64,000 nucleotides of DNA, taken from assembly GCA_963556195.1 (NCBI GenBank), contig OY744519.1, positions 103,475,500-103,539,499 of the forward strand, in the 5' to 3' direction. The notes beneath the pieces were generated by a model. That model was not told the origin of the DNA. It saw only the letters and a list, made by a program, of their open reading frames with translations, and ran no database searches. The stretch is from Sepiola atlantica. Taxonomy: Eukaryota > Mollusca > Cephalopoda > Sepiida > Sepiolidae. The translations under genes and the position numbers were made by a program. Positions 9,563 to 20,014 of this stretch are shown piece by piece (position 1 is the first letter of the stretch; the number at the start of each line of letters is the position of its first letter).

Positions 9563-9844
9563 AATATATATAATTATTCTTTTAATATATATATAATTAT
9601 CTATGGACACATGTTTCACCGTCTACGGCTCATCGTTATATTTTATAAATATTACCCCCCACCCCCCCACCCCATATGGGGGCATGACACTGGTGAAAGA
9701 GAGCAATGTTTCCCACTTACCATTTAGGTAATGCTTCCCTGTAAAAAAATATTTGACTATTGTCAATATCACAAAAAAAAACATAAAATGAAATAACATT
9801 TATATGCGATATATTTATATATTTATTCTCTGCTACTAGCAACT

Positions 9845-9990
9845 TTTTGTGACCAAGTGGTAAGGGCGTCAGACTTTAAGATTTAAAACCGGGACCCCCG
9901 CAGTAAACTTGGTACTTTCTCCAAAAGGGACACTTGAGAGAAATCACCAGATAATAAAAGCAGTGATCATCGGCTGTCATTTCTTTTTCA
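9845..9990 (+). mobile_element. tRNA-Leu-like SINE head
   Basis: TGACCAAGTGG (9850-9860) followed by TAAGGGCGTC matches the A box and D arm of Leu/Ser-type tRNAs. The B box region (ACCGGGACCCCCGC) is degenerate. The following 80 bases look like a SINE body. It is too diverged to be a tRNA gene. Confidence 0.5.
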
Positions 9991-10193
9991 AACTGTCTTC
10001 GTTTTGTGAGTTGCTGAGGATTTGAAAAGGGTTATATAAAACCCTTTTCTAAACAGTAAAGGTTTACCTGTGTCAATGAAACCATGGTACGTCTCTGGAA
10101 TATGTAATGTATAGTTTTGAAATAAATAATTTGTATTTTAGCTCCCACATTATTACGACCGAGCACTTTATTGATTTCTTTTCAACATACCCT

Positions 10194-10195
<2 letters not shown>

Positions 10196-10240
<45 letters not shown>

Positions 10241-10244
10241 TCAC

Positions 10245-10307
<63 letters not shown>
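10196..10307. repeat. Compound (CA)n(ACTC)n(TC)n(TA)n microsatellite
   Basis: Four adjoining simple repeats. They sit directly upstream of hammerhead copy 1, where the SINE head should be. Confidence 0.95.
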
Positions 10308-10321
10308 ATGCAACCGCCACT

Positions 10322-10366
10322 CCTACACTGATGATGTAGAAAGCACGAAACGACCTAGTCTGTAGG
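10322..10366 (+). ncRNA. Hammerhead ribozyme motif (copy 1)
   Basis: Stem I CCTACA (10322-10327) pairs perfectly with TGTAGG (10361-10366). CTGATGA is at 10328-10334, GAAAC at 10347-10351, and a GTC cleavage triplet at 10358-10360. Stem II is damaged (TG...CA with an extra C), so it is probably a poor ribozyme. It shares the downstream TATAAAACATTTTAATATT tail with copy 2, showing family membership rather than chance. Confidence 0.65.
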
Positions 10367-10584
10367 TATAAAACATTTTAATATTTTTAAATATTTATAG
10401 TTAAAGCCCCTTTAAGATTTAATAGTCTTAATAGTAGACCCCTGTTTGGAGTTAAAAGATTGTTGTCATTTCTACGATAAGCAAGTTCCACTTGAGCGTT
10501 GAACACTATCAGCAACAAGACACTTGTCCCTGCCTCCCGGATAAGTGTACATTAATTTCAATTACTGTCTGTGGTGATTTCTCA

Positions 10585-10745
10585 CAGCTGTGTGGTCCTG
10601 AGCGTTAGTCTCGTAATTCTAGGCTGAATCTACAAACTGCGTTTAAGCCCATGCGACCATCTACAACCACCATTCCTGCACTGATGAGGGTAGAAAGCCC
10701 AAACCGACGTCGTCTGGAGGTATAAAACACTTTAATATTCAAATA
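10585..10745 (+). mobile_element. tRNA-headed SINE-like repeat with hammerhead, copy 2
   Basis: A-box-like TGGTCCTGAG (10593-10602) and B-box-like GCGTTTAAGCCC (10639-10650) are followed by a hammerhead motif at 10675-10720 and the AT-rich tail. Same order and spacing as 3340-3515. Confidence 0.55.
10675..10720 (+). ncRNA. Hammerhead motif, G12 lost (copy 2)
   Basis: CCTGCA (10675-10680) faces TGGAGG (10715-10720) with one mismatch. CTGATGA is at 10681-10687, and a clean GGG/CCC stem II (10688-10690 with 10698-10700) is capped by TAGAAAG. The next bases are AAAC, so the invariant G before AAA is missing. GTC is at 10712-10714. Recognisable but probably inactive. Confidence 0.55.
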
Positions 10746-10769
10746 TATATGTAAATATATATATATAAT

Positions 10770-12133
10770 CTGAATGAATAAATGCGAAAGTTTTTTCCAT
10801 TTATCCTAACTATATTAACATCAAAACTGATTATGCTTATTTCATTCTAATCATACGAGAATAACTTGAAATACCCTATATATAGTAATCTCCAAACTCC
10901 CTCAAATAAATCTAGATATTGCTCATGTACATTTGTTTTTTTTAATTTCTAATAAATTAATATTCTGTTATATACATTTCTAATTTTTATTGCCAATTTT
11001 TTTTCTATATACGCAATCGTTTTATCGATAATTTTATTATAATTAAATAAAGAGATTTTTATAAAAAAAAGCAAAGCACTTAAAAACTTTTTGGGAATTT
11101 CATTTTCAAGGGAGGTAATTTAGTTCCGGCATTATAAAACTGATCTTAGCCAAAAGGCAAAACATCATTAAAAAAATATGTTTTTGGGACTAAGCATTTT
11201 TAAATAGGGGAAAACCCCCCTGATTTAATCGGAATATCTTCTAATGGGGGTGAATAGTGTAGTATCGGTTATATTGTCATAAGACTGTTCTCACAGGAAC
11301 TACCTCTTCCGGTTGTGAGGGGGTGTGGGGTGGGGATCCTCCCATAATTGGGGGAAAAAAAAACTCAATTCAATCAGAATACCTTTTAATGTAGGGTTGG
11401 GGGGGGATAGTGTAGTATCGGTTCTGTTGTCATGAGGAATTATCTCCTTTTTGTGAGCAGGGAGGTAGTGTTCATTCGTCATGATACAATCCTTTAAGTC
11501 AGGGAGTCAGTACATGTTCGTTCACCATAATACTTGCTAAGGAAGAGCGATAACTCAAGTTTATAAACATGTCTTTTTTAACTAGAAAATTATGAAATAA
11601 GTTATCGTTCTTCCTTAGTTAGCATATTTCTCTTTGGCGTCTATATATTTTCCGGACAATTTTCATTTTGGCGTTTCACATGGACAATGAAACATGCCAT
11701 TATTTTTAATATTATCTAAATGAATAAATGCAAAAGTTTTTTCCACCTATCCTAACTATACTAACATTAAAAAGCTTATGCTTATTTAATTCTATGTAGT
11801 ATATTTTAATTCTAATTCGTATGATACATTCCTCCCAGGCATTACTTCCTCTTTTGTGGGGAGGGAGACAGTATAGTATACATTCGTTCCTCACGATACC
11901 ATCCTCCCAGGATAATCTCTTTTTTTAGGGGGTTGGGCTATTCTGTTGTCATAATACCATCCCCCCCCCCCCCCCCCGGCATTAACTACTTGTTTTAAGG
12001 GGGTGGGGTTCGTTTCATGACATCTTTTCGGTCATTACCTTATCTTTAGGGTCAGTGTATGTAGTTCGTTCATCATGATATCATCCTCTCAGCTTAACAA
12101 AAATATGCTCCCTCCGGTCACATATTTTTGCTA

Positions 12134-12134
<1 letters not shown>
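10770..12134. mobile_element. U2-derived composite repeat, copy A
   Basis: Begins with ATGAATAAATGCGAAAG and CCTAACTATATTAACATCA, followed by ~300 bp of AT-rich body. At 11138-11156 it holds TGATCTTAGCCAAAAGGC, the reverse complement of the U2 snRNA 5' region. Tandem-like units of about 65-75 bp follow (GTGTAGTATCGGTTCTGTTG, CATCCTCCCAGGCATTAC, CTCCTTTTGTGGGG). The body start recurs at 11715, more units follow, and it ends at the hairpin AACAAAAATATGC...CATATTTTTGCTAG (about 12096-12134) against (TA)n. Copy B at 13305 has the same plan. Confidence 0.6.

Positions 12135-12174
<40 letters not shown>
12135..12174. repeat. (TA)n microsatellite
   Basis: TA run abutting the terminal hairpin of composite copy A. 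Confidence 0.95.
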
Positions 12175-12176
<2 letters not shown>

Positions 12177-13300
12177 ATAAAGATTTTGATATATACAAAC
12201 ATCATTTGGCTGTTTTTCAGCTAGAACTGAAACATGTCTGCAAATGTGTAGCCAAATAATGATTGTATAAATAAAAATATTTATACCCATTAAACAGCTC
12301 TATTTATTGTTGAGCACACTTATATGAAGCCAGTAAGATTCTAGATTTTTTATCCTGTGGATGCAAATTTTATCTGGATTACTATATATATATATATGGC
12401 GACAGTAAGAAATATGTGTCTATAAGAATAATACATATATTGGCATCACTAGGACAACAATCTCTCGCCGCCTAACATGCCACCTCATAATCCACTATGA
12501 AGTTCGAAAGTTCAATAAAGCAGTAGACATGAATTTCTTTCTGTATGAAAGTCAATCCCCATAAGAAAGTGAATCCGATGTGTATCAGTCAAAGGGGGGG
12601 GGGGAGTTCTGGTTGAAGGAAATTGGCGCTACACAATCCTCGGTCAGGGTATCGAATAGTAATCCCAGTAAATGGATGAAAGAAATACTGACAGGTAACA
12701 GACCTGACTAGTTGGTTAAAGTTCAATTTTCAGAAGTTACCAACTCATTCTTGGTGGCAGTAAAATATTCCCAAAATAACTCAAATTGTTTAGTCAGGAT
12801 TCATAACATTTGAAATACCTTTTTTTCTAGAGTGATTCTTCTAGCTCAGATATTATACGCAAGTTGATAAAGGTAATTTTTCCCTTTCTTTCTCTTCATC
12901 TTTTTTTTTTTCTTCTCCATCGACACAGACTGACCAGGTCTCAGCGCAGATTTAGAAATTTCTGTCTTTGCTCCCTGTGCTTAGGGCTTGTATGGGTGTC
13001 GGTCACATGACCAAATGCAGGGGATGGATCGCATGGACCTTCATAGGGTGATCGGACCGGCGCGACAAGTTAACTGTACTTTTAGCTAAGGGCATGACCT
13101 ATGCCATCTCGGGGTGGAAATGGATAGGGTAATGGGGTAGGGTTTACAGGAAATGGCACGCGTCTGCTCTTTTTTGGAAATCCTTTCTCTTTCTTCATAA
13201 ACTGCCTGGGCGAAAATAAAAATATGAGAGAATGCTTTTGCTGCTTGTGGTATAATTGATAATAAAATATAGCTTCTAAAGTCTTAACTCGCCTCATCGT
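12175..13300. other. No recognised gene
   Basis: AT-rich sequence with a 12-base G run near 12594 and a pyrimidine tract near 12890. Bases 12950-13080 are GC-richer without an open frame of note. Confidence 0.4.
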
Positions 13301-13304
13301 TATA

Positions 13305-14500
13305 TGTAACAATATCTACATGAATCAAGGCCAAATTTTTTTTATATCTATCATAACTATAGTAACATCAAAATCAGTTAGACTTATTTAATTCTAATGA
13401 TATAAGAATATTTTGAAATGCCGTATATAAAGTAATCAACAAACTCCCTCAAACAAATCTCGATATTGCTAATTTGCATATTTATTTTTAAGTTTCTAAT
13501 AAATTAATATTCTGTAATATACATTTCTAATTTGTATTGCCAAATGTTGCTCTATATATGCAAGCATTTTATTATTAGTACTATTATTATAATTATTAAT
13601 AAAATTATACAAAGAGATTTTATTGAAAAAAAAGCAAAGCGTTTTAAAAACTTTTTGGGAATTTCATTTTCAAGGGATATAATTTACTTCCGGCATTAGT
13701 AAAACATCAAATGTTACTGAGATGTGGAGAACGGATACTACACTTTGATCTTAGCCAAAAGACCAAAGAACCATAAAAAGTATTTTTTTGACTAGGCATT
13801 TTTAAATGAATGAAAAAAAAAAAAACTCAATTTAAGCGGAATATCTTTTAATGGAGGTGGGTAGTGTAGTATCGGTTCTGTTGTCATAAGACAGTCTTCC
13901 CAGGAATTACCTCCGTAAGAGTTCAACAGTTTTTCCTGAAAAATGATAAATATACATCGTATGAAATAAAAAACGTTTTTCACTTAAAATGCAAACCAAT
14001 AAAATTTAATTATTTTTCCGCTCAATTTTCATTTTGGCGTTTCATGTGGACAATGAAAGTTGCCATTATTTTTAATGTTATCGAAATGAATAAATGCAAA
14101 AGTCTTTTCCATCTATCCTAACTATATTAACATTAAAACGGTTTATGCTTATTTAATTCTGTGTAGTATATATTCATTCATCATGATACATTCCTCCCAG
14201 ACATTACTTCCTCTTTTGAGGGGTAGGCAGTGTAGTATACGTTCGTTCTTCATGATATCAGCTTCCCAGGATTACCTTCTCCTTATTTGTGGGGGTTGTA
14301 GTAGTGTACTATCTATTCTGTTGTCATGTCATGCTCCCAGGCATTAACTCCTATTTTTTTGTTGGGTAGTGTTCATTCGTCATGATATCATCCTTTTAGT
14401 CATTACCTCTTCCTTTTGGGTCAGTGTATGTAGTTAGTTCATCATGATATCACCCTTTCAGTTTAGCAAAAGTATGTGACCAGAGGGAACATATATTTAC
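13305..14500. mobile_element. U2-derived composite repeat, copy B
   Basis: Aligns with copy A over its AT-rich body (CTATAGTAACATCAAAATCA, AACTCCCTCAAACAAATCTC, CTTTTTGGGAATTTCATTTT). The U2 fragment is longer here: 13732-13765 matches the reverse complement of an invertebrate U2 5' domain (GATACTACACTTTG then ATCTTAGCCAAAAG). Units with GTGTAGTATCGGTTCTGTTG follow, the body start recurs at 14085, and further units end in the hairpin TTTAGCAAAAGTATGTGACC...ACATATATTTACTAA near 14500. Confidence 0.62.
13725..13768 (-). pseudogene. U2 snRNA 5'-domain fragment
   Basis: On the minus strand it reads through the U2 5' stem-loop I region, the branch-site-recognition segment (GTAGTATC) and into GTTCT, about 40 nt in all. 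The 3' part of U2, including the Sm site, is absent, so this is a retroposed or captured fragment and not a spliceosomal gene. Confidence 0.7.
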
Positions 14501-14501
14501 T

Positions 14502-14526
14502 AATATATATATATATATATATATAT
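14502..14526. repeat. (TA)n microsatellite
   Basis: Short TA run after composite copy B. Confidence 0.9.
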
Positions 14527-14884
14527 AATTATTTAAAATACTGATAACATTTGTAATAACAAACCTCTTGACCCATTTTTTAAAGAAACATTATTTGGGT
14601 AAATAAAACAGATTGAAGTTAATACTTTCCTTGTACATACATTTAAACCAGTTTTTTGATTTGTAAATGTTTTTCTTTCTATCTGAGTAGCTCGACTTCT
14701 TGCACATGTTGATTGCACAGCAAGTAAATTTACGATAAAAAAAATGTTGATAGTTTTCATTCACTATTTTGAGAACATTCTCTCAATCCATATGGAATCC
14801 GTTAGTTTGGTTCACAAATTGGACTTTCGATCCCTAGGGAGCAATTAAGTCTCAGTATGAAATGTTGCTCACCAGGTTACACAG

Positions 14885-15088
14885 GTGAGCCGAAAAATGT
14901 TATGCAGGGCAGTAATTCGGTTAAAAGAGGCCCTTGACTATTCCAGTAGATTCACATTGGAATTGGAACATAATATATTCAGATTAGAAGGCGTACACAG
15001 AAAAGTGACTAAATTAATAAACGGGATAAAAGATATCAGGTCTAGGTTAGAATCCTTGCTAGAGAAAAGAATGAATGGAGAAATTTAA
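14885..15088 (+). mobile_element. LINE reverse transcriptase C-terminal remnant
   Basis: The peptide LEGVHRKVTKLINGIKDI (residues ~34-51) followed by RSRLESLLEKRMNGEI matches the conserved tail after the RT domain of CR1/L2/Jockey-type elements (LERVQRRATKLI..LKDL..RLE.L.L..LE.RR..GD). The frame breaks at 15088. It is a truncated, inactive remnant. Confidence 0.65.
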
Positions 15089-15169
15089 TGAAGACCTTTT
15101 GAATATGCAACACAGTTTTTTAAAATCTCTATTTTCACTGGAAACTACATACTTCCTTCCAAATTCATT

Positions 15170-15375
15170 GAAAGAATGTCTGAGAGTTCTTTGGTTAGTC
15201 GATATAAATCAGTTGAGGTGGCAGGGGAAGGCCAAGATGAGGAAGGATCTGAGAGAAAGAGGGACACAAAAAGAACTGGCCAGAGATAGATTAATTTGTA
15301 AGTCAATTTCTAAAAGCTGTCCAACACATGCCAGTATGTAAAACGGGTTAAACTGGATATGATGATGAGGAGGAT
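15170..15375 (+). mobile_element. 3' end of a second LINE family
   Basis: The frame reads KDLRERGTQKELARDRL then SCPTHASM followed by a stop and GGTTAAACTGGATATGATGATG. The minus-strand remnant at 20015-20240 carries the same ending (RGINKNLVRDRLIWKSSSKS...PTHAHM), and 34025-34075 repeats the 3' terminus. A short ATGATG tail is typical of RTE-like and related non-LTR elements. Confidence 0.6.
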
Positions 15376-15471
15376 GAGAATTAAAAGCTGAAATGGGATT
15401 ACTGATTAAGATATGCCCACATATGCATAATAAATATGTAAGGCTCCTCTCTATCCTTAATATTTATGACT

Positions 15472-15750
15472 AGCAGAGTACCCGGCGTTACTTGGGGGGG
15501 AGAGGGGATAACAAAATAGAAGAGCAAAAAAAGTGTGTACATCTTTCTTGTAAAACTTCTCTTTCTCTCTCCCCCTCCTGTCTCCTTTTTCCCTTCTTCT
15601 CCCCCTCACTCCTCCCATATTCTGCCCGAAGCAATGCTGAAAAAGAATTTATCAACTTTGTGGGTATGTCTTGTGTAGTATTTGACTTTTGGCTGGATAC
15701 ACGGACAGACACACACAGGCAACTGTCCTTTATAGAAGAATCGAAAAGTG
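15472..15750 (+). mobile_element. CCCGGCGTT family, near-complete copy
   Basis: Starts ACTAGCAGAGTACCCGGCGT, then AATAGAAGAGCAAAAAAAGT, a CT-rich stretch, and ends TTTGTGGGTATGTCTTGTGT ... CAACTGTCCTTTATAGAA. The copy at 62273-62845 has the same start, middle and end. The element therefore spans roughly 270 bp without its internal microsatellite. Frames on both strands through it are chance. Confidence 0.6.
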
Positions 15751-15759
15751 TCTTGAGGA

Positions 15760-16545
15760 ACCCTACCCCTCTGATTTTTAGACTCTAAGCTTCTGGTGAA
15801 AGCTTACCGATACAATCCCAAGAGAGAACCTGAGTTGCATGCACATGTGTTAGTCATAAACGGAAAAAAACTTGATTAAAAAAATATTGCCAGAGAAAAA
15901 ACCTTCACATACATGTTTTTTTGAGAAATAATCAAATCTGTTTTTCTCGCGAGCAACAGAAAAATGTGGCACATGCTTTCGAATACGGGTTTTCGCAAAT
16001 CCAAACATTTCTTGTTTGGTGACAGAAAACCGTAACACATGCTTTTTGAAAGACTCGTCACATACAGGCTCGTTGAGTTTTTCGCAATGTCTGTGGTCTA
16101 CAAAAGTAACAATGCAATCAGCAGTCGGTGTGTCTATTTTATTTAGCCCTACTTAAATGTTTTGCTACTTCTGGAAAGTCAGTGTTTCATTTGACATTGT
16201 TCCTGGCAAAGATTTTTCCTTGGTACAGAAGTTACATGCTTTGAAGTTCTATCCAATGTATAGTGATTTTGAAACTGTTACCATTCGGTAACATGAACAT
16301 AAGTCAGTAATGAGAATGACAACATACGGATGGTCCAAAGTCTTATCTGGGTCTTACTTCTCCATATTATATGAAGTATTCCCAAAGTTATGCTATGGAA
16401 ACGTTGATAACTCAAAAATTATCAGGTTGAAATTTTGTATAGTGGTTACTGTTATCAAAGAGCATCAGATCTATACATGAAATTTAGAAAACGAGGAAGT
16501 GGAAAATTCCGTAAAATTTTTTGACCATTACCAAACTTTTTTATC
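15760..16545. other. No recognised gene
   Basis: A block at 15900-16090 shows three CACATG..TTT phrases about 62-66 bases apart that faintly recall decayed C2H2 zinc-finger repeats on the minus strand, but spacing and Cys/His order do not fit. Confidence 0.25.
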
Positions 16546-16554
16546 GTCAAGTTA

Positions 16555-16860
16555 AAAGGTCCTGGTCATATAGGATGCAGGACTTCATTGGCTACAATAT
16601 GGGCCAAGTAGAGAGTCTCTACAAAGAACAGAACCGAAATTATCAGCAAAAGTGTGACTTTGACCTGTTCTGCGACATTGACCGTGACCTATGATCTAGA
16701 TATCTAATAATCAAATACGTTCTAAGTTAGATCATGACCGATATTTTGACCAAGTTTGGTGACGATTGGTCAAGCGATGTGGATACTAGGTTGCACATAA
16801 ACGAACATAGTGACAAACAAATTTGACCGAAAACATAACCTCCTTGATTGAGGTAACTAC
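16555..16860 (+). mobile_element. Retroelement 3' segment (unclassified)
   Basis: Contains TTTGACCTGTTCTGCGACAT, GACCAAGTTTGGTGACGATT and CATAACCTCCTTGATTGAGG, phrases of the kind found in untranslated 3' regions of widespread invertebrate retroposons. No duplicate in this window, so the call rests on recognition alone. Confidence 0.35.
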
Positions 16861-17134
16861 ATGTGCCTAATCATATTGGGAATTTTTGTTTTCTTGTTTT
16901 TTTTTAATTTCTTAAACCTGTTAGCTGTGAGTGTTTTTCAACTTTAAGCATCTTTGTGTTTTCCTTCCAAACTTTAGCATGACAAGCCTTATTCATAACA
17001 CAGTTTTCTTGTTTTCTTCCTTGTGTCGGTACTCACATGATTTTAGATTGATCATACCTTTACATCGTAACTAGTTTTCTGTGTCAAAATTAGTTTTCAT
17101 TTTTACAGGTGCCTTTTGTTTGTTTTTATTGCTT

Positions 17135-17640
17135 ACTAGCAAGATGACCCGGCGTTGTTCGGGATTGAATGAGGGACGATATGTTCTTTTTTTTTATTCT
17201 CACATCCCATAACACCATATTCCCTTTTTTTATTCTTATTTTTTTTTTTACATTTTATAATATTCAATGATGGGGGTTGGGGTTGGGGTTGGAGACGAAT
17301 AAAATACTCGGTATTAATTGTGTTGGAGGGATTGTAATTAAAGTGACATGTCTGCCCTCGACTATCCAACCAGTGCAGCTTGAAAGATCTCGCAGAGTTC
17401 AATGATATTGTAAAGGACTGTGTAAAAAAAGTTGGAAACTGTTGTATGACCACATGCTTCAAAGGCACGCAAATAAGAAAAATGGAAATAAACTTAGCAA
17501 AATTTAATCCCGAAGAGGCACACCAGGCGTTTTTTAGAATCAATACGAACCCCTATGCACTCCTGCTACAAGTCTGAACTCCCTATTAACATTTCTATTC
17601 TTATTTTTTAATTTCTATAAATTTCAAGTTATAAATAAAC
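17135..17640 (+). mobile_element. CCCGGCGTT family relative, longer body
   Basis: ACTAGCAAGATGACCCGGCG then TTGTTCGGGATTGAATGAGG at 17135-17175 is the family head. The following ~400 bases include a 65-codon frame (17380-17577) and an opposite 135-codon frame (17136-17543), neither with a recognisable domain. I read them as chance frames inside a repeat. Confidence 0.45.
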
Positions 17641-17739
17641 TATAATAAAACGTCATATTTCCTTTTTATGGATGTCAAGCATTGTACTTACTTTGATCAA
17701 AATGAAATATACATATTCAAATACGTTGGGTAATCTAGT

Positions 17740-17747
17740 TTCAGAAT
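17740..17747. repeat. hAT target-site duplication, left
   Basis: TTCAGAAT, repeated exactly at 18156-18163. Confidence 0.88.
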
Positions 17748-18155
17748 TAGTGTTGGGACGATTAATCACAATCAGAAAAATTGGAACTTTTTGGGATATT
17801 AAAATAAGACAAATTTGTGGCTATTTTCCGATGCCAAAAACGATTCTTTTAATTGTTTTTTTTTGTTTGATTTTGTTTAAAACTTAATTTTCCATTGCTG
17901 GTACTAATGATAAATATTTATTGATTTTAATCTACAAGTAAAACTAAAATCTATAGATCACCCACCCCACAAGTGTATTTTTACGTTTGCGAAAATATAT
18001 GCACATATGCACATAAGTTTTTACGGTAATCCGAAAAATTAAAATAAAAAACACCAACTCTATAGCTAAATATTTACAGATTTTAAAGGAATCTAAATCA
18101 GAATCAGTAATTGTATTGGAATCAGGGGGAAAATATGGGAATCATCCCATCACTA
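17748..18155. mobile_element. hAT-type non-autonomous transposon, 408 bp
   Basis: Termini TAGTGTTGGG and CCCATCACTA are inverted repeats with one mismatch, and a perfect 8-bp duplication (TTCAGAAT) flanks the element. An 8-bp duplication with TAGNG termini is the hAT superfamily signature. No transposase frame, so it depends on an autonomous partner elsewhere. Sub-terminal phrases (ACGATTCTTT, GAATCAGTAATTGTATTGGA) recur in the 560-bp relative at 57130. Confidence 0.9.
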
Positions 18156-18163
18156 TTCAGAAT
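18156..18163. repeat. hAT target-site duplication, right
   Basis: TTCAGAAT, exact copy of 17740-17747. Confidence 0.88.
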
Positions 18164-18359
18164 ATATATATGGCTACGGGGGTCTATCTCCAAAACCCTA
18201 GAAGGATTTTTTGAACAAAACAGTCAGGAACTACAACTTTATATAGACTAGTAAATCAATACATGTCAGTAAATAGATCTAGAATTTAGTTAGCGTGAAG
18301 ATTCCCTAGACAGCACTCTCAACGATATCATCTGACGGGCACTAGACATTGCTGGCTTC

Positions 18360-18650
18360 GTATCAATCTTCGAACCAGTTGGCCTCAATAGAAGGAATGG
18401 CAAACAGTCCGATGGCTTCACAGATTTCCCTTTGCAAACGGCAAGTAATTAATATGGGATATGACTTGTGTTGACATTTTTGCGTTAGTAAATGACCGCA
18501 AGTGATCAAAATACGTCGGCCTTCTCGACAGATTTGTATTTCAACTGATTGTTGTGGAGCAATAGGCCTTGCCACACAAGACTTCCTGAACAGCTTTGAT
18601 CTATTAATGATGCAACACATTGGGGACCATCGTGAATTGACTTGGCTTTA
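18360..18650 (-). mobile_element. Repeat family Q, minus-strand copy
   Basis: Read on the minus strand it begins AAGCCAAGTCAATTCACGAT and continues with AATACAAATCTGTCGAGAAG and TATTTTGATCACTTGCGGT. The + strand at 29815-29965 has the same phrases. The 85-codon minus frame does not match the frame open in the other copy, so the shared sequence is a repeat, not a protein. Confidence 0.55.
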
Positions 18651-18654
18651 AGAG

Positions 18655-18845
18655 CACCTCTCCAGTAGTAATAGTAATAGTATCTTTTCGGTTGTCATGA
18701 TACCATCCTCCCAGGCATTATCTCTTCCTTTGGTGGGGTAATGTAGTGTATGTTCGTTCATCATGATACCATTTTCCCAGGCATTACCTCATTCTTTTGG
18801 GGAACAATGTAGTATATGCTCGTTCGTCATATATAGCAAAAATAA
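18655..18845 (+). repeat. U2-like tandem units (array)
   Basis: About two and a half units of ~66 bp: TCATGATACCATCCTCCCAG, GCATTAYCTC, then GTAATGTAGTGTATGTTCGT. Ends near ATATAGCAAAAATA, a decayed form of the terminal hairpin of this family. Confidence 0.6.
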
Positions 18846-18930
18846 ACAAAAAAAGATTATAAATCTTATCTAAAAAGTAAAATGCGTGAGATTAATAGGA
18901 TTTGTTTTGAGATTTTTATTACCATATTGT

Positions 18931-18988
18931 AATGCCTTTAATTATACTTCTATGAAATGTAATGCCTTTAATTATACTTCTATGAAAC
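18931..18988. repeat. Tandem duplication of a ~30-bp unit
   Basis: AATGCCTTTAATTATACTTC TATGAAA occurs twice back to back with no changes, indicating a recent slippage event. Confidence 0.85.
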
Positions 18989-19154
18989 AATTTACATTAG
19001 TTTTCCAACTTTGTTTGGAAAAATGGATTCACACTTAATAGATTTTAGTTCTATGTCAACATGTGTCCATTGAAATTCCACATAGTTACAATATGATTAT
19101 AATATAGATTTGTAGTGACGTTGGTGTATGTAGGTAGGTAGTATCAATATTTCT

Positions 19155-19545
19155 GTATGTGTGTGATGCATGGACCCTGACTGCAGAGATGAGATGCTTC
19201 CGAAAGATCCTGAACATCTTATACAAAGACCACATTTCAAATGAGGTAGTAAAGAACGGACTCATACAAGCAGTCTGGCCATACGAAGATCTACTGACCA
19301 CCGTGAAGAAGAGGAAAATTAAGTGGTACAGTTATGTCACATGATCATCAGGTTTTGCAAAAACAATCATGCAAAGAATTGTACAGGCAGGAAGAAGAGA
19401 CAGACAAAGAAAGAGGTGGGAAAACAACATCCAAGAATGGACATAGCTAGCGGTAAGTAACATGCTCAGGAAGGCAGAAAATTTGGAGGGTTGGAGAAAA
19501 CTGGTTCCCAGGTAATCTTTGGCGTGCCAACGATCATCCGGGGGT
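19155..19545 (+). mobile_element. LINE reverse transcriptase C-terminal remnant
   Basis: Reads WTLTAEMRCFRKILNI, then YKDHISNEVVKNGLIQA, PYEDLLTTVKKRKIKWYSYV, a stop, AKTIMQRIVQAGRRDRQRKR and WENNIQEW. This is the conserved tail after the RT domain of a very widespread non-LTR group (ETWTLT..EMRCFR.IL.ISYKDH.TNE...I...I.P.EDLL..VK.RKL.W.GHV). Internal stops make it inactive. Confidence 0.8.
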
Positions 19546-20014
19546 GGGGGGGGGGGGGGAAGGAAAAAAAAAGCAATAGTATTATTATATAGATTAGAGT
19601 ATCTGTTCTGTAAAACATTATGGAGAGAACTATAACCCAGGGATGTGAGTTTTCCACTTTTTTAATCCCCCCTCAAAAACCGGATTTCCACTTAAATCAC
19701 TAAAGCCTCCCATGATTCTCCATTTTTTGGTCAAGATAAATAAATTTGTATCAACATTACCAAAATATTAATGTCTATCTATATGAATAAATGAGAAAGA
19801 TTTTGTTACATGTTTACAACAAAGTTATGAATGAAATGTTTATTATTTAAAATCTTGGTTTCAAGTAGCGAACTTTGCAAAGGGATAGTGCGCTGGCAAA
19901 CCCATCTAGTGTGTGTGCATAAAAAGGAGGAAAATTTCTAAAAGTATGATATAAGAAGTTTTTTCTAGTCATTATTTATGACATAGGCTTTATTGAATTC
20001 ATGTGATGTTATCA

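Noticed and set aside
15876..16090. Possible decayed C2H2 zinc-finger array on the minus strand
   Set aside because: Three KKHV/RKHV-like phrases recur, but spacing is 62-66 bases instead of 84 and the Cys-Cys-His-His pattern is absent.
17136..17577. Opposed frames of 135 (-) and 65 (+) codons
   Set aside because: Lie within a repeat body, overlap antisense, and neither has a recognisable domain.
18655..18845. CRISPR-like spaced repeats in the U2-like arrays
   Set aside because: Units are contiguous and diverged, without unique spacers, in an animal genome.
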